This document shows positions 22,586 through 33,123 of a stretch of 64,000 nucleotides of DNA, piece after piece (within the stretch, counting starts at the first letter, position 1; each line of letters starts with the position of its first letter). The stretch spans positions 114,226,549 to 114,290,548 of the forward strand of contig CM043953.1 in assembly GCA_014529385.2 (NCBI GenBank). The letters are read 5' to 3'. The translations under genes and the position numbers were made by a program. The notes under the pieces were generated by a model. It ran no database searches. It saw only the letters and a program-made list of their open reading frames with translations, and was not told the DNA's origin. The stretch comes from Adiantum capillus-veneris (lineage: Eukaryota > Streptophyta > Polypodiopsida > Polypodiales > Pteridaceae).

Positions 22586-22731
22586 ACGGTAGTTTGAATC
22601 CAGTTTTGAATTCTAAATTTTACACCTCATTGTATAGGAAGGCAAGGATGTGGTTACTTCGTTAGCGTAGGAGCCAAAATCTCTATGCTGCCCTCTCATT
22701 AACCCACGTGGCTGAAAACCTCTAAAAAAAA

Positions 22732-24041
22732 CTACGCCGTCAAAAGCCAGGTTCCCAGAAGCGCAGGCAGCTCTATCGCCAGCCCGAGGTCCGCTAGTTT
22801 AGCCGTCTCTAGCCTCCCTCTCCTCTGCAGCAGAATGTTATTTGGCTTCACATCCAGATGCAACACTCCGTTCTCTTTGTGGAAGGACCTGAGAGCGGTG
22901 ACCATGGCCTTCACCACCAATGCCCCCTCATGGCACGTCATGTAGAGCCCCTTCTCCTCCTCCCATTCATCATGTCAAGTGACGTTCCACCTTCGCACAA
23001 ATCCATCGCTACGTAGGGACTCCCATTTCCATCTGCCAGATGCACGCTATGTAGCCTCACTATCGGCATTACTGCTGCGACCGCGCGAGTGGATAGGCGC
23101 CGCATGATGCGGATCTCTACCCCAGCCAGCCGAAGCTGGTGCTTGCAGTGCGTTTCATGAGCAAAAAGCTCTTTGACCAAGATCTTGCAGGCCATGATAT
23201 GATCTGCCCTTCAAGGTAGCAGCTCTAACTCGTCACTGTTGTTACTTTGATGATTCCTTTTGACTTTGAATACCTGCCCATAGCCTCCCTCGCCAAGAGA
23301 TCCTATTATCTCCAGATTGGATATGGTGACCATGGGCAACCTCGTACTGTCGGTACTGCTGCATGTTGTCACCAAGGGCGGCCATTCCTGCACTTCTTTG
23401 GTTACAACCAAGGGAGTCCTGATCTGTATGGCCGCCAACTCATACTGTTGCTGAGCATTATTACCCATCATGATCTCTCTCTTGGATTTAGGTTTAGGCG
23501 CAGCAATAAGATCATCGCGATGAATACCAGCTACTTTAGCTGGCGGAGGCCCAACAGATGCTCTTGCTACTATTGCTTGACGCACGATATGCAGCAGGAC
23601 AGGATGGCGTCCGCCAGCTTGCATCAGTGTAGTACATTGAGGATTCGGTAGACGCATTGCCTTTGTGGTATTATAAATGCTGCCTTTTTCATTGTTGTGC
23701 TTCACAATATGCTCCTTCGACGACGTGCAGATACCGATGCCTCCCCTGTTGTTGGGCTTCGCATGCCTCTGCCGTGCATGCGCGGCCGCTTCTTGTTGTG
23801 ACGTTGTAGTACTGTTTTGCAAAGCTGGGCGCAGGTCATGCTTGACCATCCAAAATTGGAATACTCCACGTGCAGGAGCTGCTGCAGCTATCCGACCAAC
23901 AATCTTGGCTTTGATTTGGTCATGGACACGCGAACTACGGTTGTTGATTGCAACTGGCCTTATATTGGCAGCGGTCGGAGCAGTATTGGTTGGTTGCTTT
24001 TCTGAGCGGTTCTTATTCACCTTCCGATTCCAGCGGGTCAT
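22732..24041 (-). pseudogene. Protein kinase, interrupted and C-terminally truncated
   Basis: From 24,041 a ~230-residue basic, low-complexity N-terminal region leads into a kinase domain. Its motifs are: glycine loop (LEIIGSLGEGGYGQVFKVKR, about 23,260-23,310), VAIK-type lysine (MACKILVKEL), a helix-C glutamate (GVEIRIMRRLS), hinge (YVAMDLCEGG), catalytic loop HLDVKPNNILL and DLGLA in place of DFG. TGA at 23,211-23,213 lies in frame between the glycine loop and the lysine; the flanking context (LP*RAD) fits a CGA to TGA change. A frame change near 22,960 separates hinge from catalytic loop. The frame stops at 22,732, soon after DLGLA, with no APE motif. Introns could explain some breaks but not the in-frame stop. 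Subfamily unknown. Confidence 0.75.
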
Positions 24042-25324
24042 TATAGCTGGGCCTTTATCATTAGTGATTCAATTACTTACTGGAGCTGATAGTGTAGAGA
24101 CTATCTAATGATGATGGCAAGCTTATCTGATACAGGTGCTACTCACTGCTAGCGACGTTGACAATGATGCAGGCTAATTAGCAGCAGCCACATGATCATT
24201 TCGCCTAGCGCAGTACTAAGCTCGCCGGCAGGCTACCTAGGAAAGGAGGCTGTCGAGATCAGGACGTTCGGGCTATATGAGTAGTTAAATAATTAGAGGG
24301 CATGACCGGAGATACCTCAACTGCATGTGGTAGTCCCTCAATCCATCATCCCTTTCGCTTGCATACCTTTGCCTACAACTTGCCGATGTGCTAATTGCTG
24401 CTACGACCAGCTATGATTTTGTAATGTCCTATTAACCTTGCCGATATTGCTAAGAGCATCATTGACAGTACTCACGACCAAGTTATTGCAACATTATGTC
24501 CTCATGAAATAACATAAGATGCCACAAATGTTAAATCAAATTTTTCAAAGGTTAACATTAAATCAAACAGAGAACCCAAACAACCTGATATTGTGAGACC
24601 TCTTAGGAAATTACCAAAGCATGAGACTTCTCAAGTATATAGTAGGTGGTTGAGCTTTTTTCATGCTTTTTCTTTTTCTGTTCAGAATGGGTAGGCCAAT
24701 TCCAACTGATCTGATTGAGCAGCAGACAGAATTTGAGACTGCAATGTATAAGTTGCAATTCTACCTTTACCCAAATTTGCAAGAGTAGGTGCTCAGACAC
24801 TACATGCATAAATGGAGTGAGTTCATTCCATGGCCAGTTCAACCACCTACCCCATGGCATCCACATTACATCACTTGGAATACACTCGATCGACAAATCA
24901 CCATCGACATCGCCGTACTGGCTAGTTGCTCCACAAAACACCATTGAATTCTGTTCGTACAGATTGCTGACGTGCTCAGCCTACTCGAGACTATAGAAAT
25001 AAATTACTCTAATGTGGTCCCCAACCACCTTCAGTCAGCTAAACAATTCGTTTCACGCTACTTTCCTAACAACCAGTTAACCACACGTGCAACTTTGAAG
25101 AGCATCTTACCGATATAACCCTCTGTTCCTGCATCAAAAACTCCCATTGATATGTGTTGTTACCTTGTCCTCCTCCTCTTCTCCTTTTGTCCATTGCATA
25201 GTAAAGCAGTCATTGCCTGCTACATTTCAAGGTCTTCCCAACTCTCTCTTGCTTACTTCCATTCTTAATTCATCAACACTTTTTTTGCATACTCTCTACA
25301 TCAAATCATTTCAGTGACTTATAT
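24042..25324. other. Gene-free stretch upstream of the kinase pseudogene
   Basis: No motif-bearing frame. A 113-codon minus frame (24,603-24,944) has an unusual Trp-rich stretch (MWMPWGRWLNWPWNEL), but no family can be named and the frame decays into Lys/His-rich sequence. Confidence 0.45.
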
Positions 25325-25365
25325 TCACTTAGGGTAACAAGATTTGCGCAAAACAAATAATAAGT

Positions 25366-25444
<79 letters not shown>

Positions 25445-25598
25445 TTTCATTTCTACGTTCTTCTTTATGGAAGTATACTCTTGTTCAGTGCTTCCATGAG
25501 AACAAAATAGTAAATACAATCTTGTATGTATGAGTGAATTCTACTCACTTAGGGTACAATATTTCTGGAAAACAAATAATAATTAAGCGCACGCACGT

Positions 25599-25640
<42 letters not shown>

Positions 25641-25720
25641 TCCTTTCACTTCTATGTTCTTGTTTACTGATGTATACTCTTGTTCAATGCTTCGATGAGA
25701 ACAAAATAGTAATTATAATA
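25325..25720. repeat. Tandem duplication (~215 bp) with (CT)n at its centre
   Basis: ACTTAGGGTA...AAACAAATAATAA followed by a long CT tract, then TTTC-TTTCTA-GTTCTT, TATACTCTTGTTCA and GATGAGAACAAAATAGTAA, occurs at 25,325-25,520 and again at 25,545-25,720. The CT tracts are 25,367-25,441 (about 37 units) and 25,600-25,637 (about 19 units). Confidence 0.85.
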
Positions 25721-26297
25721 GTGCCCTTGCAGTCATGCAGGCTAACGAAGCGCTCTAGTTGGATATGCGGTGATTCCGGGCTATAAAATGAAAGATGAGC
25801 TAGTATGCACCTAGGATTCTCCTACGATTTGGAGAGAAGAAAGTATTAGTGGAATCTTTTATAGATGCCCTATGATCTTGGGTTTTGAAAGCAGGAAAGG
25901 CCATGAGACGAGTGCGTTCAATACCGCGGACAGAAGTGACCAGCGAGGCAGCGTACACTTGTTTGGGGAGACAGGTGGAGCTACGAAGCATATCACGTAA
26001 CGTGATGTCGCAAAGGCAATGCATACCTTGTGGGCTAGCCACGACAAGCTAGAAAATCCCCTCCCTTTTTTTTACTGCATGAGGTGTTGTCAAGCGAGAA
26101 GTACAAATGGCCATCGTGCATGCTGGTGGAAGTTATTATCATCGACCTGTTGTGTTCAAAACCTACTCGATTTGTTGGCGAGGGAGAGAGAGGGTGTGAA
26201 GGAATCAGTGTAGAATCCCATTAGTAAAATGGGAGTGTAGGCGTGTTAATTTCAAAAAGTCATTGATTAGTTAGAATCATAGGAGATTCCCTTTTAC

Positions 26298-26328
<31 letters not shown>

Positions 26329-26780
26329 TCATGAGCCTTACGTCAGCGAGTGCATATGGCAAGGTTGTGTGACGGGGTGTGACATTGTCTGTGTAGGCAT
26401 CTTTGCTCGTAGAGGGAGGAGGAGGGGTTGTGGAGTACCGAGAATAAAGGGGAAATGAAAAACAATTTAATATCGTTTTTAGTAAGCCAGTAAGTTTAAA
26501 ATGTCAAGGTACAAAAAGGGTAAATTTTAATGAGTTCATCTTTTCTAAAATTATTCTATAACTACAACGGGTCCTTTGCCATGTGGCATAAGGTACGAGT
26601 TGAAGGCTAAATCCAAAGAATTAGCCATTGCATAGGCCTTAGGAATTTATGACAATCGTGCATTCTTTTTCTGTTGCCTATCATTAGCCTTGGTCCCCAG
26701 TAGCCAGCTTGAACTTCGTGACAAATTGTGAGTATATGCCCACTACCAACCCACAGCTACAATTCTCCACATTCTCAAAG
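25721..26780. other. Gene-free stretch
   Basis: Two overlapping minus-strand frames at 25,800-26,047 lack recognisable motifs. A short CT-rich patch lies at about 26,299-26,331. Nothing else stands out. Confidence 0.45.
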
Positions 26781-26786
26781 GACACA

Positions 26787-26855
<69 letters not shown>

Positions 26856-26919
26856 TGTTCAACTCAGAGGGCACCCCTTCAGCCAATGAAGATCGCTGTA
26901 AGTAACTTTGTTTTGTTTG

Positions 26920-26951
<32 letters not shown>

Positions 26952-27028
26952 GCCTCGCTTGGAATCTCTTACTCGAGCTCTTTTGGTAGTGCCTGTGCAT
27001 CTGGGTGTGTGTGTGTGTGTGTGTGTGT
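26781..27028. repeat. Cluster of (CA)n, (GA)n and (GT)n microsatellites
   Basis: CA 26,781-26,833, GA 26,834-26,855, GT about 26,925-26,951 and GT about 27,005-27,028, with ordinary sequence between. The CA and GT tracts are complementary and could pair in a transcript. Confidence 0.9.
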
Positions 27029-27059
27029 TGCTGTGTTAAACTTAATATATATACACAAA

Positions 27060-27930
27060 AGAACATAACATTCAAAATAAAATTGGCTTTTGATATATGG
27101 ACAATGATTTATAAAAAAACGACTCAATCTTAGATTCATTATTGTGCATTATAATAAGAATGAGGCATCATTCCAATGATCCTATACAAAAGCAATAGGA
27201 CTATTGAGGTCATCCCCGTAGAATCATCAGGGATCTTCAGAGTCAGACTCTAATAAGCTAAACCTTTTTAAGCCAAGTAGAACTCTCACCTGCATCCATA
27301 TAGTCAAGACAACAAATTTGTTAGGCTTGGCTACGTATGACAGGCTTCAAAGAACCTATCAGTTGTTATCCATGCCAAACTTAAAAATTGTTAGACTAGC
27401 AAAACACAAAACCAGAAGTAAAGGATCATTACTTCTTCTATAAAACACAGATTTGTGAAAGCATCAGGAGCCAACAATGATTTCAGCCAACATAAGCCAG
27501 CAAATAAAGTAAATGAGAAAATTTCATATGAAATTTCCACCAAGATATAGCATGATAATTCCATCAAAGCAATCCACTGGATTCCAAATAAGAGTTGAAG
27601 CATTAGCTCAAAGCTCAAATGGAAGCACTCACTCCTAAATGATGAGACAACAACAAAAATCTCAAGCATTATTAACAACAATAGGTAAGCATTACTAAAC
27701 CGGGGTCAATACCATTATTTTAATTGATGGTATTGCACCAGCCTTGAATATGTATTACAGATGTCAACGAACCCCATCAATTGTTATCCGTGTTCGATTT
27801 AAAAACTTTATGCCTACCATCCATAGAGTGTCAAGTATCAATACCCTGCATGGAGTGGTTTGAAGCTCTTTTTCCAAAAGGTTTGAGATCTGAAGGTCAT
27901 CACCCCTTCAAATCGAAGTGTAATTTTTTT
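27060..27930. repeat. Dispersed repeat family, copies 2 and 3
   Basis: Related to 19,560-20,100. The TTGTTATCC(A/G)TG-centred portion occurs twice here (about 27,340-27,390 and 27,755-27,810), so at least part of the unit is duplicated within this block. Confidence 0.55.
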
Positions 27931-28071
27931 CTGCTCATTTTAATTCCTAAATGAAATGTGAAGTACCAAGGTGTCTTTAAGAGTTTACCCCTTATTTATT
28001 TTTAAATTTTTTAAAAGAAAGATATAAATAAATATATATATATATGTGTGTGTGTGTGTACGTGTGTGTAA

Positions 28072-28205
28072 AAGCCCGAAGAGCTAAGAATAGCTAGGGG
28101 TCTCCATATAGTTTGGACATGATGGTGGTTCTAACTTTTGAAGCCATGAAATCCATCAATTTGGCAATATTTAAAGACACTTTTTGGGCTTCGGCCCCTT
28201 GACAT
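28072..28205 (-). mobile_element. Distal piece of a minus-strand gag fragment, split by Copia insertion
   Basis: Read on the minus strand this segment matches 49,585-49,700 of the plus-strand LTR element (GAAGCCCAAAAAGT, ATTGCCAAATTGATGGATTT, GTTAGAACCACCATCATGTC). It continues directly from 33,124 once the Copia element and one GACAT are removed. It ends at about 28,072 against a TA/GT microsatellite. Confidence 0.85.
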
Positions 28206-28432
28206 TGTTACCATATACATGTGGTAGTGATGTGTGTGAACATACTAGGTCCGCCGAGGCATTTTTTCCCTCTTTAGGAGGTTATTTCCCCCGAGCATTG
28301 TATATATGCCCATCACTCTAGGGCTATCTATCTTTCCATTGCGCACTAAGTAACACACTCTCTATTGTGTGCCTTGAGCTTCCTTCGTCTTCTCCAAGCT
28401 CTATGTGTCTCTCTGCAACCCTAATTCCAACA
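28206..28432 (+). repeat. 5' LTR of the Copia element
   Basis: TG...CA bounded; contains a TATA-like TGTATATATGCCC at about 28,298 and a CT-rich 3' end. The primer-binding site follows after two bases. Confidence 0.95.
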
Positions 28433-28794
28433 ATTGGTATCAGAGCAGGTTGCGTCCTCCCGGGCTTCGTCGCAAGCTGCTCCAGTACACGCCTGCTCAC
28501 TTTCTCCTATTTCAGTGAGCTTTGGCGAGCATTCGCAGGTCGACAAATACTTCGGGAAAGCTCGTAGCTCTTGGTATGCTCAGATTTTTTATTTGGGCTC
28601 ATTTCGGCCTCCATTTCCACTACAGGCACGTCTGCACGGGCAATTTCGTCATTTTGTGTAGAATTTTTGTCAGTACAGTTTTTTGCATAACAGATGCCTT
28701 ATAGTCTTCTACAGTTTGTGCTATATAGCACGTGTTGTTCTCGCTCCGTTTCTCCTATTTTCGGGTAGTTTTCACATCATGTGCAACATTTACC

Positions 28795-29680
28795 ATGGCT
28801 GACAATAACAACACAGATGTGTTCAAGATGTTTGCTGTTGAGGACAGGTTGGATGGGGACAATTACCCTATGTGGGCTTATATGATGCAACACATTCTTG
28901 TGTCAAAGGGCGTCTGGAATATTGTGCAGGGCATTGATGTACGTCCTGGTTCTGAGGATGAAGGCTATATTGAGAATGTCACAGGTCTTGCTGCAAGGAT
29001 TGCTGCTGTTAGAGTTGTTTTGCCTACGGCAGAACAAGCTTGTTGGGATGTTAAGGATGCGCAGGCTCATGCATTGATTTCGTTGTCTGTGAAGCGCAAC
29101 ATTGCTCCTCACATCCGTTCAACAAAATCTGCAAAACAGGCTTGGGATATTTTGGCTGGTCTTTATGCAAGTCGCAATGAGGCTAAAATTGCTTTGCTGC
29201 ATAAAGAGCTGGAGTCGAAGATTATTCATTAGGAAGATGATATGGACACTTTCCTTGCTAGTGTCAAGGATATCAATGAGCAGCTTATTTCTGCAAGTGA
29301 AGTCATTTCAGACAGTTCCCTTGTGCAGACTGTTCTTGATGCCTTACCAGATTCTTACCAGACTTTCGCTAGTACTTGGAGACTTATGACCCAAGGAAAA
29401 TCCAGAATTTGTCAAGTTTGATGCATTATGCACATTGTTGTTGCAAGAGTCACTTTCCAGAAAAAACAGGACTAGGCAGCGTGCAGTTGAAGAGGCTTTT
29501 ACTGATTCTCAAAGAAACGGTGGTAACAGTAATGCAGCCACTTCTTATGGTTCTGCTGCGAGTGGCAAAAATTCTGTTCCTAATGCTTCTGCTAGCACCA
29601 ATTCGTCTGGAAATTCTGGTGATAAGGGAAAAAAGAAGATGTGTTGCCATTATTGTAAAGCTATTAACCTCACATCGTGA
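28795..29680 (+). pseudogene. Copia gag, interrupted
   Basis: The start MADNNNTDVFKMF is followed by the Copia gag core (LDGDNYPMWAYMMQHIL, KSAKQAWDILAGLYASRNEA). TAG at 29,230 interrupts it, the frame continues (DDMDTFLASVKDINEQL, LPDSYQTFASTW), then a frame change near 29,390 leads to the C-terminal part (29,435-29,680). The zinc knuckle opens CCHYCK but its His and last Cys are missing, because sequence is deleted up to the region after the protease. Confidence 0.85.
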
Positions 29681-31123
29681 ATTGTTCACCTCTCTCGAGT
29701 CTGTCCCTCATGGGAATTCAGTCACTTGTGCCAACAATGCCTCTTATGTAGTTCAGGGAGTTGGAAAGATTGTGCTTACTGCTGCTAATGGCAGTTCTTT
29801 CACACTTGTTGATGCACTTTATGTTCCTATGATCAAGAAGAATCTCTTGTCTGTATCTGCACTTGCTAGACTTGGACTAGTAGTCAAATTTGTGGATGAC
29901 AGATGTACAGTTCATGATCTCAGTTTTGGTGATAAAATTGTTGCATTTGGCCTTTTGTGCCGTGGGCTGTATCAGCTCACTTTGCATGACAAGTGTGGAC
30001 AAAATTTTGCAAATGCTGTTGCAGATTCAAGGGCTATTTCAGATGCAAAATTTTGGCATCCACGTTTTGGTCATCTGAATTTTGCCAGTTTGCTGCGTTT
30101 GCAAAAATCTGATATGGTTGCTTCTTTGCCGCCTCTTGAAGCACCTGTCAAACATGTTTGTGAAGGCTGTATTTTGGGTAAGAAGCAGCGTTCTAAGTTT
30201 CCAAAGGATGGTTCAGTTCGGGCCACATGCAGGTTGCAGCTTGTGCATAGTGATGTTTGTGGGCCCATGCAAACTCCGTCCTTGGGAAATTACCTTTACT
30301 TCGTGACTTTCATTGATGATTACTCCAGGCATGCATGGGTATTTCCGCTTAAAGCGAAGTCCGAAGTTTTTATGTGCTTCAAACAATTTCTAGCTATAGC
30401 TGAAAATGTCTCAAAATGTACTATGGGCACCCTCCATTCCAATCGAGGGGTGGGTATCTGTCTCATGAATTTAATGCATTTCTGGATAGTTGTGGGATAA
30501 AACACCAATGTATAGTGCCTTATACACCTCACCAAAATGGTGTTGCTGAGAGGAAAAATAGGTCACTTACGAAAATGGCACGATGTATGGTCTAAAGTCA
30601 AGCTTTGTCGCATTATTTTTGGCTTGAGGCCATCATGTGTGCCACTTATGTACTTAGCAGGTGTCCTACGAAAGCTTTGCAGTCTATTACTCCATATGAA
30701 GCATGGCATGATAGAAAGCCTTCTATTGAGCACAAGCGTGTTTTTGGCTGTTTGGCATATGCTCTTGTGCCACAAGTGCAGCGCAGAAAATTGGATGATA
30801 AGGCTATCAAATGTATTTTTGTTGGTTATAGTGCTGAAAGCAAAGGTTACAGGTTGTATCATCCGCAAACAAATAGTATTCAGGTTTCTCCGGATGTAGT
30901 GTTTGTGGCAGATTCTGTTCAGCCCTTGCTGTCATGTACTAGAGACAGTAATGTAAGCTCACAGGACATTTATGACACTTTGTTGCCTCTTTTCAGTGGT
31001 GGAAATACGAATGTAAGTTCCAATGAGGCAAATGTACAGCCTATGGGGGTTTCTGAAGATGTTCTAGATCAGCCTATTACTGATACAGATGTACATGATG
31101 TACTTGATGAGGAAAGGGCTTAA
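29680..31123 (+). pseudogene. Copia integrase, interrupted
   Basis: Begins after the deletion with LFTSLESVPHGNS, so the protease D-S/T-G is absent. The gag-pre-integrase (WHPRFGHLN, CEGCILGKK) gives the HHCC zinc site, and the DDE core follows (HSDVCGPM, IDDYSRHAW). The second catalytic Asp is Asn (HSNRG at about 30,438-30,449), followed by a 1-base frame change. NGVAERKN keeps the Glu. TAA at 30,593 and TAA at 31,121 interrupt the frame; GYSAESKGYRLYHP marks the C-terminal domain. Confidence 0.85.
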
Positions 31124-31141
31124 AATGAGCAGGCTAGAGGT

Positions 31142-32821
31142 ATGCCAAAATGGATGGTGCACACTTTGCGTGACAGTAAATTGGATGCACCTTTGTCTAC
31201 TCGTACTCGTTCAGGCTCTCGCCATGCATCTTATCCATCAGATTTTTATGCTTTGGCTGTGTCTAGTTTACATGATGTTGAGGAGCCTCTGTCTTTTGAT
31301 GAAGCACATAATTCAGAAAATTGGATGGCTGCCATGCAATCAAAATATGATGCACTCATAAAAAATGACACATGGACTTTATTTGATTTGCCTCCTGGCA
31401 AAAAGGCCATTGGTACAAAGTGGGTTTACAAGTTGAAATGCAAGCCGGATGGTGAGATTGATCGCCATAAGGCTCGACTTGTCGCAAAGGGTTATGCACA
31501 ACAAAAAGGCATAGACTATGAAGAGACTTTTGCTCCCACTTGTCGTATGACTACTGTGCGTTTTCTATGTGCATTGGCAGCTCATTTTGGTTGGGATGTA
31601 CATCAATCAGACATTGTTATTGCTTTCTTGAATGGTGACGTATTTGAGGAAGTTTATGTAACGCAGCCTCGCGGTTTTGTCATAAAAGGACAAGAGGACA
31701 AAGTGTGCAAATGTAAGAAGGCTTTGTATGGGTTAAAGCAATCTCCTCCTCCTTGGTATGAGAAAGCTAACACTCATTTGGTTAAACGAGGATTTCGTAA
31801 CAGACCAACAGAAAGCACATTGTATGTAAAGCATGAGGGTGATGTACTTCTCATTGTGGTTCTTTATGTTGATGATTTGCTGATCACTGGACCAAATGAG
31901 AGACATATTGCTGAATTTAAGGCTAATTTGAATGCTACTTTCAAGATGAAAGATTCGGGGCTGTTGCATCATTACTTGGGTATACACTTTAAGCAGTGTG
32001 ATGGTGGTATTGCCTTGTGTCAGAAAAGTTACATAGAGACATTGCTATGTAAGTTTGGACTTGAGGATTGCAAACCTATTGCCACTCCCATGGAAACAGA
32101 TTTGAAGTTGAGTCTACATGATGCTGGCGATCCTGCTGATGTCACTCTTTACCAAACTGCTGTTGGCTGCCTCATTTATGTATGCAACACGAGGCTAGAT
32201 ATTCAGTTTGCAGTCTCACAGGTCAAGAGATTCATGCATAGCCCAGGGTCTAAGCATTGGCAGGCTGTCAAGAGGATTTTCCGCTACCTTAGGGGCACTT
32301 TACACCTTGGCTTGTTTTATCCCAAGGGGGGATCATTGCCGCCAGACTTAGATGCTTTTTCGGACTCAAATTGGGCTGGTTGTTTTGACACGCGAGTGTC
32401 CACAGGTGGTTTTTGTTTCATGCTTGGCATTTCATGTATATCATGGTTGAGCAAGAAGCAACCTACTCTGGCCACTTCGAGTTGTGAGGCTGAGTACAGG
32501 GCAGTCTTCACAGCTACGGTTGAGTGTGTATGGCTCAGACACCTTATGGCTGATTTGGGTATTGGACAGGACACTGCCAACACTATCTACACTGACAGTC
32601 AGAGCGCATTGGCAGTTGCGAGGAACCCACTTTTTGATTCTCGCACAAAGCACATTGAGGTGCATTACCACTATGTCAGGGAGAGGCTCTCAGCAGGAGA
32701 GATCGGCTTGGCTTATGTGCCAACACATGACAACCTTGCAGATCTTTTCACAAAGGCATTGTCTCGTGAGAAGCTTGAAGCTTTCCGCAAAGCTTTGGGC
32801 TTACTCCCCTTTGTGGACTGA
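31142..32821 (+). CDS. Copia reverse transcriptase-RNase H region, open
   Basis: This 559-codon open stretch begins just after the TAA at 31,121. RT blocks are intact: KKAIGTKWVYKLK, HKARLVAKGYAQQ, YEETFAP, DVHQSDIVIAFLNGD, QPRGF, KALYGLKQSP and the catalytic YVDD at 31,865-31,876. RNase H carries SDSNWAG (first Asp), EAEYRA, TDSQSA and the terminal THDNLADLFTKAL. The stop is 76 bp before the 3' LTR. No ATG of its own is assured; in life this would be part of a polyprotein, so it is coding-competent but orphaned by upstream lesions. Confidence 0.9.
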   Translation: MPKWMVHTLRDSKLDAPLSTRTRSGSRHASYPSDFYALAVSSLHDVEEPLSFDEAHNSENWMAAMQSKYDALIKNDTWTLFDLPPGKKAIGTKWVYKLKCKPDGEIDRHKARLVAKGYAQQKGIDYEETFAPTCRMTTVRFLCALAAHFGWDVHQSDIVIAFLNGDVFEEVYVTQPRGFVIKGQEDKVCKCKKALYGLKQSPPPWYEKANTHLVKRGFRNRPTESTLYVKHEGDVLLIVVLYVDDLLITGPNERHIAEFKANLNATFKMKDSGLLHHYLGIHFKQCDGGIALCQKSYIETLLCKFGLEDCKPIATPMETDLKLSLHDAGDPADVTLYQTAVGCLIYVCNTRLDIQFAVSQVKRFMHSPGSKHWQAVKRIFRYLRGTLHLGLFYPKGGSLPPDLDAFSDSNWAGCFDTRVSTGGFCFMLGISCISWLSKKQPTLATSSCEAEYRAVFTATVECVWLRHLMADLGIGQDTANTIYTDSQSALAVARNPLFDSRTKHIEVHYHYVRERLSAGEIGLAYVPTHDNLADLFTKALSREKLEAFRKALGLLPFVD

Positions 32822-32896
32822 TCATGTCCTCAGGGCATGGCACTTCCCTTTACTCATGTGCCAGCTCTCGTTCACTGCATCACTCCAGGGGGGATT

Positions 32897-33123
32897 TGTT
32901 ACCATATACATGTGGTAGTGATGTGTGTGAACAAACTAGGACCGTCGGGGCATTTTTTACCTCTTTAGGAGGTTTTTTCCCCCGAGCATTGTATATACGC
33001 CCATCACTCTAGGGCTATCTATCTTTCCATTGCACACTAAGTAACACACTCTCTATTGTGTGCCTTGAGCTTCGTTCGTCTTCTCCAAGCTGTGTGTGTC
33101 TCTCTGCAACCCTAATTCCAACA
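32897..33123 (+). repeat. 3' LTR of the Copia element
   Basis: Preceded by the polypurine tract and followed by the duplicated GACAT. Differs from the 5' LTR by about 11 substitutions and no indel. Confidence 0.95.

Larger units (their letters stand above)
28206..33123 (+). mobile_element. Complete Ty1/Copia retrotransposon, 4,918 bp
   Basis: Two 227-bp LTRs (28,206-28,432 and 32,897-33,123) begin TGTTACCATA and end TTCCAACA. The 5-bp target duplication GACAT lies at 28,201-28,205 and 33,124-33,128. The primer-binding site TGGTATCAGAGCAGG starts at 28,435 (tRNA-Met initiator type) and a polypurine tract AGGGGGGATT ends at 32,896. The LTRs differ at about 11 of 227 positions by eye (about 95% identity), so insertion is fairly old. 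The order gag, (protease lost), integrase, RT, RNase H is Copia. Lesions: TAG 29,230-29,232, a gag frameshift near 29,390, a deletion across zinc knuckle and protease near 29,675, a frameshift and D-to-N change in integrase near 30,441, TAA 30,593-30,595 and TAA 31,121-31,123. It is not autonomous. Confidence 0.97.

Noticed and set aside
24603-24944. 113-codon minus frame with a Trp-rich stretch
   Set aside because: No recognisable family, no splice context, and it decays into low-complexity Lys/His-rich sequence.
25800-26047. Two overlapping minus frames of 62 and 80 codons
   Set aside because: No motif and no neighbouring coding signal; length is within chance expectation.
27391-27681. 96-codon hydrophobic minus frame as a membrane protein
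   Set aside because: It lies in a dispersed non-coding repeat whose other copies do not keep the frame.
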